Source: Adiantum capillus-veneris
Lineage: Eukaryota; Streptophyta; Polypodiopsida; Polypodiales; Pteridaceae
DNA length: 58,000 bases
Assembly: GCA_014529385.2 (NCBI GenBank)
Contig: CM043971.1
Span: 58,582,209-58,640,208, forward strand
Reading direction: 5' to 3'
Shown: positions 20,803-33,350 of the stretch, piece after piece
Layout of the letters: every line of letters starts with the position of its first letter
Position numbering within the stretch: position 1 is the first letter of the stretch
The notes under the pieces: generated by a model
The model's input: only the letters and a program-made list of their open reading frames with translations
Database searches by the model: none
What the model was told of the DNA's origin: nothing
Position numbers and translations under genes: made by a program

Positions 20803-23800
20803 CTATCCAATGCCCAATAACTCACGACAATGCACAAAGCCCTCTCCTGGAAGTCCCTTTGTGAGTAGATCAGCATGATTGTCCTTGGTGTGAATCTTCA
20901 GCAATTGTATCTGCTTGTCTTCAAGTACTTCCCTAATGAAGTGATATTTCACATCAATATGCTTAGTCTTCGAATGGAACACTGGATTCTTTGCTAATTG
21001 TATAGCACTTTGACTATCACAATATAACTCTGGCATATCTACTTTGATTCCCAAGTCTGCTACCAATCTACCAAGCCAAATAGCTTCTTTGCATGCCTCA
21101 TTTGCTGCAACATACTCAGCTTCTGTAGTAGACTGCGTAACACAATCTTGTAATCGAGATCGCCATGATATGGCACCTCCAGCCAATGTAAAGACATAGC
21201 CTGATGTAGATCTCCTCTTATCCAAGTCTCCTGCATAATCTGAGTCAGTGTATCCTCTGACACTCAAATCCTGACTACCATAGCATATGCGCATACTCTT
21301 TGTATGTTTTAAGTATCTCATGATACCTTTCACTGCCTCCCAATGTTTCTTGCTGGGATTTGACATATATCTACTAACCACCCCCACTACAAATGCAATA
21401 TCCGGACCTGTAGCAATCATTGCATACATCAAACTACCCACTGCAGACGCATATGAATCTTATCCATTTCAGCCTTTTCTTCCTCAGACACAGGACAATC
21501 TTGTTTGCTAAGTTTCACATATGGTGGCAATGGAACACTCAATGCCTTTCCCTTCTCCATATTGAAACGTTGCAAAACCTTGTCAATATACTCTGTTTGA
21601 GATAACCAAATCAACTTCTTTGATTTGTCTCTCTCAATGCGCATACCAAGTATATGACTTGCCTCACCCATGTCTTTCATGTCAAACGATTTTGCCATCT
21701 TTGACTTCAAAGCTGAAATTTCTTCCAAGTGTTTGCCAGCAATCAACATGTCATCCACATACAAAATAAGGATCAGCCAACTACCATCCTTAGCCTTCTT
21801 TGTATATAGACAGTGATCGAACTCACTACGTTTGTAGCCTTGAGAAAGCATAAACTGGTGGAACTTATGGTACCATGCCCTCGGTGATTGTTTTAAGCCA
21901 TAAAGACTCTTTAACAACTGGCATACCAAATCTTCCTTGCCTTTCTAAACAAACCCTTCTGGCTGCTGCATGTAAATTTCCACATCTAAATCACCATGCA
22001 AGAACGCTGCCTTGACATCCATTTGGTGTAACACCAAATCCAATATAGCAACCAATGCAAGAAAGAATCTCAATGTAGTCATCTTAACCACTGGAGAGAA
22101 GACTTCATCAAAGTCAATGCCTTGTTCTTGCTTAAAGCCCTTGGCAACAAGCCTTGCTTTGTACTTTGGCTGACTATCATGAGCGGTGATCTTATACCTG
22201 TAAACCCATTTACAAGGTAGAGCCTTTTTGCCCTATGGTAATTTAACTAGCTTCCATGTCTGGTTTTTATGCAGAGCTGTCATCTCTGACTGCATGGCCA
22301 ACTGCCATTTTTTCGAGTCAACCACTTGTAATGCTTCCTTGTAACAAGATGGTTCTCTGCAATCTGTGAGCATGACATAATTTAGAGATGGCACATAACG
22401 ATCAGGTGGTTTGGAGACACGCTCAGAATGTCTCACCACAGCTGATTCTGCCTCTCTAGCCACTATAGGTTGTTCCTGAGCCTGACCATGCTGTCTTGAT
22501 GTGCTAGCACTAGGTCCATCTTCCCTGAAGACAACTCTTCTGATCTACTCTGTCTTCTCTGGCTTAGCGTGAAACTTGGCTTCATTGAAATGCACATCAT
22601 TGCTACGAATAAGTTTTCTGGACTCAGGATCCCAAAGCTGGTAACCCATCTCGCCCGATTCTCCCTAGCCAAGAAATATACACTTCTTGCTCTTTGGTTC
22701 TAACTTATTCCTGAACTCCTTAGGAATATGGCTATAAGCTTCACAAACAAAGACTCTGAGATGCTTATACGAAGGTGCCTTGCCTGTCCATAGCATCTCG
22801 GCCACTGCACTCTTATCCAGAACCCTACTAGGAGACCTGTTGATCAGATGGACTGCTGTAGCCTCTGCTTCCGCCCAAAATCCACCAGGCAACTCAGCAT
22901 TTGACCACATGCTTCTGACCTTATCTTTTATAGTTCTATTCATACGTTCTGCAACCCCATTTTGTGAAGGATTATATGGTGCATTTAGTTCCCGCTTAAT
23001 CCCTTTTGCTTCACAAAAGTCTTGAAAAGCTTTGGAAACGTACTCTCCACCATTGTCAGTTCTCAAGCACTTCAGCTTTTGACCACTCTGATTCTCCACA
23101 AGCTGCAAGAATGTCTTAAAGACCTTGAGCACCTCATCCTTGTGCTTCAAGAAGTAAACCCATACTTTGCGAGAATAGTCATCTATGAATGTACAAAAGT
23201 ACGTTGCTCCCCCTAGTGACAAACTAGGCATTGGTCCGCATAGATCACTGTGCACAAGAGCTAACCGTTCGTCCCTACGATTCCTCTTTGATCTGTGCGG
23301 TTCCTGTGTTTTCTTACCATAAACACAATGCTCACAAAACTCGAAATCTTGAAATGAAAAACCAGGCAAATAACCATAATGAGAAAGTATTTCTATTCCT
23401 CGTTTTGACATATGTCCCAGCCTACGATGCCACAGTGACACACTTGGCTGCTCAATCACATTAATTACATGGTTTTTAACCTCTAAAACATGTAAAGTGT
23501 ACAGAGTTCCTGACTTGCTGCCATGTGCTACAATCATCAAACCTTTGGAGATCTTCCAAGATCTGTTCCCAAAAACTGTCACATAGCCCGCATCATTCAA
23601 CTTCCTTGTACTGATCAAGCTCTTTCGGATTGCTGGAACATGTCTGACATTCTTGAGCCATAAAGAAGAGCCATTATGAAACTTCAACTGCACATCTCCC
23701 ACTCCAAGTCTGTCACAAACCTGCTCATTGCCGAGTCTGACACAATCTTTAGTAGCCACATATGATGTAAACCACTCTTTGTGCGGAGAAACATGTAAAG

Positions 23801-24332
23801 ATGCCCCTTAGTCGATAATCCAATCACTCATAGCATATCCATCCTCTGCAGTCAAGAAAACAGAATCAAGATTGCTTGTGAGGAAGATGTCACTAGCTGC
23901 TATACCAGAATCACTGTCTGAACCAGATCCTGTGAAATTCACCTCTTCAATCTTCACTGAACTCTTCTTTTCATCTTGCTCAGAACTCTTTGTTTTGCCT
24001 TTTTCTTGTTTCCACTTCGTACATTCTCTCTTCATGTGACCCTTCTTGCCACAATGGTAGCATTCTATGTCATCCTTTGACTTCGAGTCACGAGACTTAC
24101 TTCGGTTTTGTGCCTTCTTACCCTTCTTCTCTTTAGACTGTTGTCTCCCTCGAACGACCAAAGCATTATTGCCTTTGCCTTTGTCAATGTTCTTCCTGTT
24201 CACTTCCTCTGTGAGCAAGCTGCCTTCTACATTGGCACTTGTAAGACCTTCTGGCACGACAGAATTACTTAGCGCTGTACGAAAAGTATCCCAACTGTCT
24301 GGCAAAGTGATTAAGAGAAATTTAGCCTTCAT
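20803..24332 (-). pseudogene. Copia-A: Ty1/copia gag-pol, 5'-truncated and mutated
   Basis: Domains from 24332 downward: gag C-terminal half with the knuckle CYHCGKKGHMKREC (about 24066-24025) and protease D-*-GAS at about 23812, where the Ser of DSGAS is a TAA stop. Integrase follows with HSDLCG, RTDNGGEY and NGVAERMNRT (23260-22930), then reverse transcriptase with YVDDMLIAG (about 21765) and RNase H with TDSDYAGD and STTEAEYV (to 20803). Further stops sit at about 22234 and 21946, with a 1-base deletion at about 21440 and a frame break near 22670. It is the same family as Copia-B, in opposite orientation. Gag begins mid-protein at MKAKFLLITLP where gypsy sequence starts, so the 5' LTR and first half of gag are gone. 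Confidence 0.9.
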
Positions 24333-26655
24333 TGAGAAACGATCAACCCATAGTCCTTCTCCGCGTCACTTCGAAAGGGAAGAGAGGAAACAAAGGAAGA
24401 AAAGGGCAAGAAAGAGGTCACCCTCTTCTTCTAATTCTTCACCTTTCTCCTCTTCCGATGAAATATATGACTATTCTCCTAGAGAATACAAGAGGAGGAG
24501 ACATCGCAATCTTACCCTACATGGCGAAGGTCAAAAAGCTCAAGAAGTTCAAAGAGGGAGGAAAGAGTATCTCTTTTCTCACCTATGATGGCACCTTTGG
24601 TGCTACCAACAAAGTATTGGCCTTCATCTAGCAACTTGATGCTGCCTTTGGAGACGGGGGCTTCACGGAGTCCTCAAAGCTACAACATGTAGCTATGCAC
24701 TTCCAAAAATGGCTCGTCACTGGTGGGCTAGCCTTCGTGGCAACGATGAAGACCCAAAGACATGGAAAACTCTACGAGGTTCCATCATGAAGCAATTCCT
24801 TGCAAGTGATGCAAAGGACGAAAAGCTTACCCAATGGCAAAGTTTGAAGCTTCTCTCCCATGAGTCTATCCACAAATATGTGGACAAGTTTTGGGATTTA
24901 CATCTCAAGGCTACTGTCTTTCAAAAGATAGACTTTGGCGAGCAAAAACAATGATTTTGTGCGAGACTACCTGAAGGTATGGCCTAGAATGTCAAATCTC
25001 AAGGCCTAGGACTATCAATTGAAGTGATTCACCATACTATGATCACTTCGCAAATCAATTTTCAACAAGGGACTAAGAGGAATTTTATGCCCATGAAAAC
25101 TAGGGACCAAATGAAGCAAAGGGGAAGAACAATGCCCAAAACTCTTCTCAAGGAAATTCCAACAACAATCTGTCCAAGGAGAAGGAAGTTTACAAAGGTA
25201 AATATAAACTCTCTCCTAAAGAGCTAGAAGATTTTTGTAAGGACCACAAATGCTTCAAGTGTGGGGAGCAAGGACATGGCTACCGTTATTGCCCCAAAAG
25301 AAATACCCGCAATGAACTCCTAGAGCTTCCATGATTGAAGCTCCAAAAGAGGATGCTCATTGCAAAGGATCACCTCTCTCCTATGCTTGGGGAAAGGTAA
25401 GGAGCATGATGCCTTCGTCTTGTTTGACCTTGGCTCTACTCAAAATTCCATACCAATGGAGTTGGCCACCAAGTTAGGCATTCAAGCTCATGAGATGGGA
25501 GATGTGGTTGTAGCCGATGGAGCCTTCAAGGGGGAAGAAGCCGCAATTACTCCCTTGATTGGGAAATTGAGGCTTCATGTCCAAGGCTATGTTGACAAAG
25601 AAGATTTCTTCATCTCTTCTCTCCAACATGAGGATGTTATCCTAGGGGCACCATGGTTCAACCGCATGGCTGCCAACATGAAGTTTCCTGAAAGAAGAAT
25701 CTACTTCACCTACAGGAAAAAGAGTATGTACATAGATGCTAATGAGTCAAGGAACACCATATCCATGGTACATACGCTTGCTTTTGAAAAGTCCATGCAA
25801 TAGAGATTCTACTAGGAAGCTCACTGCCCAATATACCTCCTTATTGAGTTTCAGAAGCTCAACAAAAGGAGATCATGAGGCAAGTGCATGAATTGGTGGA
25901 AAAAGGGATGGTGAGGCCTAGCTCATCCCATTCTGTTCACCAATACTTTTAGTGCAAAAGAAAGATGACACGTATCACATGTGTGTTGACTATAGAGCAC
26001 TAAAGAGGATCACTATAAACAAAAAAAATTCCCGTGCCGCGGGTAGAAGATCTATTTGATAAATTTTGGCCTGACAAATGCTCAAGATGCATTCAAACTC
26101 ATGATAGGCAAAAATCTTTAAGCCATTCAAATTCTCTTGAGGAGTACAAGCGACACCTCTAGGTAATCTTTCAAGTTGTGAGAGAGAATAAGATTTTCAT
26201 CAATTTAAAAAAAAGCAAATTTTCCTATAAAAGATTCAATATTTAGGTCACATTATTGATGTCACCCGTATGGATCCAACAAAGTTAGAGGTAAAAGGAT
26301 CGCCTAATCCAAGGAATCTATAGGAGGTATAAAGCTTTATAGGCATGTGTGCATACTATAGATGATTCATAAAAAAATTCTCGCTAATAGCCGGCCCATT
26401 ACATGAATTAACAAAAAAGAACGTTAAGTATTCATGGACTGCAAAAGTGCAAGAAGCTTTCAAGAAGCTTATCTCTCAACGTGTGCTCACACTACTAGAT
26501 CTCTCAAAGCCATTTGAGGTCCAATGTGATGCTTGTGGTGATTGCCTTGGAGATATTTTGCTTCAAGAACGGCATGCCATAGCATATGAGAGTCAAAGAC
26601 TCAACTCCAATAAGCTAGTACTGGGCAAATACAAAAAAGAGCTACTAGCTGTTCT
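24333..26655 (+). pseudogene. Decayed Ty3/gypsy element, left part (gag, protease, RT, start of RNase H)
   Basis: The gag frame has RHWWASLRGNDEDPKTW and LRGSIMKQF (24714-24800), the standard gypsy gag pattern. The knuckle CFKCGEQGHGYRYC is at about 25254-25295. Protease is at 25360-25803, with FDLGSTQNSIP in place of the usual FDSGATHNFI and the second block EDVILGAPWF. Reverse transcriptase (25850-26400) is recognisable only in fragments such as [16 protein letters not shown] and KKSKFSYK. RNase H begins FEVQCDACGDCLGDILLQ and reaches YKKELLAVL at 26655, where Copia-C interrupts it. Protease Ser to Leu and many stops show long decay. Confidence 0.8.
26651..26655. repeat. Target-site duplication of Copia-C, left (GTTCT)
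   Basis: The five bases before the 5' LTR pair with GCTCT at 31793-31797 (one mismatch). They lie within the gypsy RNase H codons. Confidence 0.7.
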
Positions 26656-26863
26656 TGTTACCATATACATGTGGTAGTGATGTGTGTGAACACACTAAAA
26701 CCGCCGGGGCATTTTTCCCCCTGTGCATTGTATATACGCCCATCACTCTAGGGCTATCTATCTTTCTATTGCACAATAAGTAACACACTTTCTACTGTGT
26801 GCCCTTGAGCTTCCTTCGTCTTCTCCAAGTTGTGTGCATTTCTTTGCAACCCTAATTCCAGCA
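26656..26863 (+). repeat. Copia-C 5' LTR
   Basis: The 208-bp LTR starts TGTTACCATATACATG and ends CTAATTCCAGCA. It contains a TATA-like GTATATACG. It differs from the 227-bp 3' LTR by point changes and an indel of about 20 bases in a T/C-rich stretch. Confidence 0.9.
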
Positions 26864-26865
26864 AT

Positions 26866-26877
26866 TGGTATCAGAAC
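26866..26877 (+). promoter_or_regulatory. Copia-C primer-binding site
   Basis: TGGTATCAGAAC lies two bases after the 5' LTR and matches the initiator tRNA-Met primer site of plant copia elements (TGGTATCAGAGC) with one change. Confidence 0.85.
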
Positions 26878-27228
26878 AAGTTGCATCCTCCCGGGCTTAG
26901 TTGCCAGCTGCTCCAGCACACACCTGCTCACTTTCTCCGATTTCAATGAGGTTTGGTGAGCGTTTGCAGGTTGAGAAATATTTTGGGTCAGCTCGTAGAG
27001 CTGATTCTGCTCAGATTTCTGATTCAGGCTCATTTTGGCCTCCGTTTCCTCTACATGCAGGTCTGCACAGGCAATTTTGTCATTTTGTGCAGAATTTTTG
27101 TCAGTGTCGTTTTTTTCATAATAGTGGTGCCTTACATTCTTCTACGGTTTGTGCTATATAGCACGTGTTATTCCCACTCCGTTTCTCCTCTTTTCAGGCA
27201 GTTTTCACATCAGGTGCAGCATTTACCA

Positions 27229-30200
27229 TGGCTGACAACAACACGGATGTGTTCAAGATGTTTGTTGCTAAGGACAGATTGGATGGGGACAATTACCCTA
27301 TGTGGGCTTTACATGATGCAACATATTCTTGTGTCAAAGGGCGTCATGAATATTGTGCAGGGCATTGATATACGTCCTGGTTCTGAGGATGTAGATGATG
27401 TTGAGAATGTTGCAGGTCTTGCTGCTATCAGAGTTGTTTTGTCTACGGCAGAACAACCCTGTTGGGATGTAAGGATGCACAGGCTCATGCATTGATTGCA
27501 TTGTTTGTGAAGCGCACCATTGTTCCTCACATTCGTTCAACAAAATCTGCAAAACAGGCTTGGGATATTCTAGCAGGTCTTTATGCAAGTCGCAATGAGG
27601 TTAAAATTGCTTTGCTGCGTAAAGAGCTGGAGTCGAAGATTATGCATGAGGAAGATGATATTACCACTTTCCTTGCTGGTGTCAAGGATATCAACGAGCA
27701 ACTTATTTCTGTAGGTGAAGTCATTTCAGACAGTTCCCTTGTGCAGACTATTCTTGATGCCCTACCAGATTCTTACCAGATTTTTGCTAGTACTTGGAAA
27801 CTTATGACCCAAGGAAATCCAGAAGTTGTCAAGCTTGATGCATTATGCACATTGCTGTTGCAAGAGTCACTTTCCAGAAAAAACAGGACTAGACAGCGTG
27901 CACCTGAATAGGCTTTTATTGCTTCTCAAGAAAGGGTGGTAATAGCAATGCAACCACATCTTATGGTTCTGCTGCGAGAGTGGCAAAACTTCTGTTCCCA
28001 ATGCTTCTACTGGCAGCACTTCGTCTGGCAATTCTGGTGATAAGGGCAAAAAGAACATGCATTGCCATTATTGTAAAGCTAATGATCACTTGATCAAGCA
28101 GTGTCCTAAGTTGAAGGCAAAAGAGGCTAAGAAGAAATAGGGTGGTTCCACTGCAAATGCTGGTTCCACTACAAATGCAGCCATTGTTGAGTCTTCTGTA
28201 AAAGGAGACTGTAATGTTGATGTTGATGCAGAATGGGCTTTTAGTGCAGAGTGCACTTACAATCCCGTTGTCCTTGATGCATGCATGTCAATTGCTGCAG
28301 ATTCACATGTGTGGTATTTCGACAATGGTGCTACAAAGCACATTACCTCACATCGTGAATTGTTCACCTCTCTTGAGTCTGTCCCTCATGGGAATTCAGT
28401 TACTTGTGCCAACAATGCCTCTTATCCGGTTCAGGGACTTGGAAAGGTTGTGCTTATTGCTGTAAATGGATGTTCTTTCACACTTGTCGATGCACTTTAT
28501 GTACCTGGGATGAAGAAGAATCTTTTGTCTGTATTTGCACTTACTAGACTTGGACTTGTAGTCAAATTTGTGGATGACAGATGTACAGTTTACGATCTCA
28601 GTTTTGGTGATGAAATTGTTGCATCTGGCCTTTTGTGCCGTGGGCTGTATAAGCTCCCTTTGTATGACAAGTGTGGACAAAATTCTGCAAATGCAGTTGT
28701 AGATTCAAGGGCTATTTCAGATGCAAAACTTTGGCATGCACGTTTTGGTCATCTAAATTTTGCCAGTTTGCTGTGTTTGCAGAAATCTGATATGGTTGCT
28801 TCTTTTCCGCCTCTTGAAGCACCTGTTAAACATGTTTGTGAAGGCTGTATTTTGGGTAAAATGCAGCGTTCTAAGTTTCCAAAGGATGGTTCAGTTAGGG
28901 CACATGCAGGTTGCAGCTCGTGCATAGTGACGTTTGTGGGCCCATGCAAACTCCGTCCTTGGGCAATTACTTTTACTTCATGACTTTCATTGATGATTAC
29001 TCCAGGCATGCATGGGTATTTCCGCTTAAAGCGAAGCTCAAAGTTTTTATGTGCTTCAAACAATTTCTGGCTATGGCTGAAAATGTATCGAAATGTACTA
29101 TGGGCACCCTCCGTTCCGATTGAGGGGGGGAGTATATGTCTCTGGATTTAATGCATTTCTGGCTAGTCGTGGGATAAAACACCAATGTACAATGCTGTAT
29201 ACGCCTTAGCAAAATGGTGTTGCTCAAAGGAAAAACAAGTCTCTAACGGAAATGGCAAGATGTATGGTCAAGAGTCAAGATTTACCACATTCGTTTTGGC
29301 TCGAGGCTGTCATGTGTGCCACGCATGTACTCAACAGGTGTCCTACGAAAGCGTTGCAGTATATGACTCCATATGAAGCATGGCATGATAGAAAGCCATC
29401 TATTGAGCACATGCGTGTTTTGGCCTATTTGGCTTATGGTTTAGTGCCACAAGTGCAACTCAAAAAAATTGGATGATAAGGCTGTCAAATGTATTTTTGT
29501 TGGTTATAGTGCTGAAAGCAAAGGTTACAGGTTGTATCATCCACAAACAAAGCGCATTTTGGTTTCATGGGATGTAGCGTTTGTGGAAGATTCTGTTCAG
29601 TCCTTGCTGTCATGTACTAGAGACATTAATGTAAGCTCACAGGACATTTATGACACTTTGTTGCCTCTTTTTAATGGTGGAAGTTCGAATGTAAATTCCA
29701 ATGAGGCAAATGTACAGCCTATGAGGGTTTTCGAAAATGTTATAGGTCAGCCTATTACTGATGTAGATGTACATGATTCATTTGATGAGGAAAGGGCTGA
29801 AAATGAGCAGGCTAGAGGTATGCCAAAATGGCTGGTGCACACTTTGCGTGACAGTAAATTGGATGCACCTTTGTCTAGTCATACTTGTTCAGGATCTCGC
29901 CATGCATGTTATGCATCAGATTGTTATGCTTTGGCTGTGTCTAGCTTACATGATGTTGAGGAACCTCTGTCTTTTGATGAAGCACAAAATTCAGAAAATT
30001 GGATGGCTGCCATGCAATCAGAATATGATGCACTTATAGAAAATGACACATGGACTTTATGTGATTTGCCTCCTTGCAAAAAGGCCATTGGTACGAAGTG
30101 GGTTTACAAGTTGAAACGCAAGCCGGATGGTGAGATCGATCGCCATAAGGCTCGACTTGTTGCAAAGGGTTATGCATAGCAAAAAGGCATAGATTATGAA

Positions 30201-31490
30201 GAGATTTTTTCTCCGATTTGTCGTATGACTACTGTGCATTTTCTATGTGCATTGGCAGCTCATTTTGGTTGGGATGTACATCAATTAGACATTGTTACTG
30301 CGTTTCTTGAATGGTGACATTTTTGAGGAAGTTTATGTAACACAGCCTCGCGGTTTTGTCAAGAAAGGACAAGAGGACAAACTGTGCAGATGTAGTATGG
30401 GTTGAAGCAATCTCCTCGTGCTTGGTATGAGAAAGCTGACACTCATTTGGTCAAACAAGGCTTTCGTAACAATCCAACAGAAAGCATACTGTATGTATAG
30501 CATGAGGGTGATGTACTTCTAATTGTGGTCCTTTATGTAGATGATTTGCTGATCACTGGACCAAATGAGAGGCACATTGCTGAATTCAAGGCTGTTTTGA
30601 ATGCTACTTTGAAGATCAAAGATTTGGGACTATTGCATCATTACTTGGGTATACAGTTTAAGCAATGTGGTGGTGGTATTGCCTTGTGTCAGAAAAGTTA
30701 CATAGAGACATTGCTATGTAAGTTTGGACTTGAGGATTGCAAACCTATTGCCACTCCTATGGAAACACGTTTGAAGTTGAGTCTACATGATGCTGCCGAT
30801 CTTACTGATGTCACTCTTTACCAAACTGCTATTGGATGCCTCATTTATGTATGCAACACGAGGACAGATATTCAATTTTTACTCTCACAGATTAATAGAT
30901 TTATGCATAGCCCAGGGTCTAAGCATTGGCAGGCTGTCAAGAGGATTTTTTGCTACCTTAGTGGCACTTTACATCTTGGCTTGTTTTATCCTAAGGGGGG
31001 ATCATTGCTGCCAGACTTACATGCTTTTTTGGACTCAGATTGGGCTGGTTGTTTTGACACGTGAGTGTCCACAAGTGGTTTTTGTTTCATGATTGGCAGT
31101 TCATGTATATCATGGTTGAGCAAGAAGTAACCTACTGTGGCCACTTCGAGTTGTGAGGCTGAGTACAGGGCAGTCTTCACAGCTACGGTTGAGTGTGTAT
31201 GGCTTAGATGCCTTATGGCTGATTTGGGTGTTGGACATGACACTGCCAACACTATCTACACTGACAGTTAGAGCGCATTGGCAGTTTCGAGAAATCCAAT
31301 TTTTTATGCTCGCACAAAGCACATGGAGGTGCATTACCACTATGTCAGGGAGAGGCTCTCAGCAAGAGAGATCATCTTGACTTTTGTGCCAACACAGGAC
31401 AACCTTGCAGATCTTTTCACAAAGGCATTGTCTCGTGAGAAGCTCAAAGCTTTCCGCAAAGCTTTGGGCTTATTCCCCCTTGTGGACTGA
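27229..31490 (+). pseudogene. Copia-C: Ty1/copia gag-pol with several frame breaks
   Basis: Gag starts MADNNTDVFK at 27229 with LDGDNYPMWAL. It shifts frame near 27310 and again near 27460, then reads KSAKQAWDILAGLY to 27911. The zinc knuckle CHYCKANDHLIKQC is at about 28062-28103. Protease reads WYFDNGATKHIT at 28312-28350, with Asn where Ser is usual. Integrase starts LWHARFGHLNF (28730), then HSDVCGP (28923), with the second Asp region at 29115 followed by a stop. Reverse transcriptase begins near 29990 (NWMAAMQSEYDAL), with YVDDLLITG at 30535-30561. RNase H has DSDWAG at 31036 and KHMEVHYHYVRERL to the stop at 31490. The gag and protease differ clearly from Copia-A and Copia-B, so it is another lineage. 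Confidence 0.9.
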
Positions 31491-31565
31491 TCATGTCCTC
31501 AGGGCATGGCACTTCCCTTTACTCATGTGCTAGCTCTTGTTCACCGCATCACTCCAGGGGGGATT

Positions 31566-31792
31566 TGTTACCATATACATGTGGTAGTGATATGTGTGAA
31601 CACACTAGGACCGCCGCGGTAATTTTTTCCCTCTTTAGGAGGTTTTTTCCCCGAGCATTGTATATACGTCCATCATTGTAGGGCTATCTATCTTTCCATT
31701 TCACACTAAGTAACACACTCTCTATTGTGTGCCTTGAGCTTCCTTTGTCTTCTCCAAGTTGTGTGCGTTTCTCTGCAACCGTAATTCCAACA
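31566..31792 (+). repeat. Copia-C 3' LTR
   Basis: The 227-bp LTR runs from TGTTACCATATACATG to AATTCCAACA. It is preceded by the polypurine tract CAGGGGGGATT (31555-31565) and followed by the TSD copy GCTCT at 31793-31797. Confidence 0.9.
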
Positions 31793-31797
31793 GCTCT

Positions 31798-33350
31798 ATA
31801 TGCCCTAGACACGTGGAAACGCTTTCTCTTGGGGACTCCATTCTCCCTACAAATGGATTACAAAGCCTCAAGAACTTCATGACGCAAACCAAGCTCTCCG
31901 ACAAACAAATGAGGTGGGAAAATTTTCTTTTGCAATTTAAATTTCATATTGCTCACATTATTGGCAAGCACAATTAAGTGGTCAATGCACTTTCACACCA
32001 GCCAAGGGTAAATATGGTGTCTATAACAACTGACAATGATCTATCTTTTATAAAAGATGAATATGCTATTGATCGAGACTTTAAGTACATAATTACAAGC
32101 TTTGCAATAGGGAAGAAAAAAGAATCATTCGCCTTGAAGGATGGTTATCTTCCAAACGGCAATAGGCTATGTGTTACTCACCCATACAATAAGAAAGTCA
32201 TGTATGAATCCCATGCTTCTCCATATGCAGGGCAAAGAAGGATTTCATAATCTACTCTTCAAGGAGTAAAAATATATTCCTGTTGGTCTACCATAAAAAT
32301 TAAACATACAAGAGTATGTTTCGAAATGCGTGGTATACGAAAAGTTGAAATTTGATCGAGGAAAGCAACTTGGATTGTTTCAATCGACACGCTTAGCAAG
32401 AAAACACACTCTATGCCTGTCAAAAAGACTATTAAGACACATCAAATGGCAACCCTCTTCAGATCTCAAATTTTCAAGTATCACGGCTTGACAACATTCA
32501 TACTGTGTCGGACAAAGATCCTAGAATGACCAATAATTTCTAGAAGGGTCTCTTTGAGAATCTAGGAAGTAGATTAAATTTCTCTTTCGGCCTATCATCC
32601 ACAAACGGATGACCAAAGTGAAAGAACTATTCAAACAATTCTTGAATCTACTAAAAGCCTATGTCATGGAAGTGGATCAATGTTCTCAATGAGAGAAGTA
32701 CCTACCTCTTATAGAGTATGCATACAATGACATTGTACATACTTCTATGGGGAAAAGTACCTTACTACTTAAAGTACATGGGAAGATCTTCTCTACTGAT
32801 GAATATAGCTGAGACTCACAAGAATCTTTTCCAAAGATTAAAAAGGTTATATCCATCTCAAAGAAAAGGCAAAAAGGGATGTTGCTGATAAGCACAAAAG
32901 AGCCTTAAATTTTAAGGAAAATGATTGGGTCTTGCTAGAGTTTCACAAGGCTCGTATAAGGCATACTACGGGCAAGAATCCTACGAGCCACAAAGAGTAT
33001 TATGCTAAACTAGCAAAAAGAGACTAAGGTCCTTTTTAAATTCTCAAGCCAATCAATAAGATGGATTAACAATTAAAGTTGTCCAACCATTGGCTCATGC
33101 ACAATGTTTTCCATGAGAGCCTACGTAAGCCTTACAAAGGAGCGCCACCAAAAGAAGCAATAGTTGAGTCTATCCTATGACATGAAGAGAAGGTATTAAA
33201 AAATGATAAGATTATCTGACAATATATTATTAAGTTAAAGAATTATCCTTTTAAAGATGCTAAATGGATGCAAGGCATCTAGCTTAAGGATAATATGAGC
33301 CTTGTCAATGCTTACAATGATGCTTTAAAGTAAGCATACGAAAATGCATT
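31798..33350 (+). pseudogene. Gypsy element, right part (RNase H end, integrase, C-terminal region)
   Basis: The RNase H frame resumes right after the Copia-C TSD (YALDTWKRFLLGTPF across the junction). Next come FMTQTKLSDKQMRW (31878-31917) and FHIAHIIGKHN. Integrase remnants are the linker SFIKDEYAIDRDFK, the zinc-finger-side KKVMYESHASPYAG (32190 on), SAYHPQTDDQSERT (about 32595-32630) and the C-terminal LNFKENDWVLLEF (32907-32943), HNVFHESLRKPYKG (33100-33140). Dense stops show long decay. No chromodomain or 3' LTR could be defined. Confidence 0.75.

Noticed and set aside
24067-24588. 173-codon plus-strand ORF spanning the copia/gypsy junction
   Set aside because: Its first half is antisense to the Copia-A gag and its second half is an out-of-frame reading of gypsy gag, so it is a chimeric shadow.
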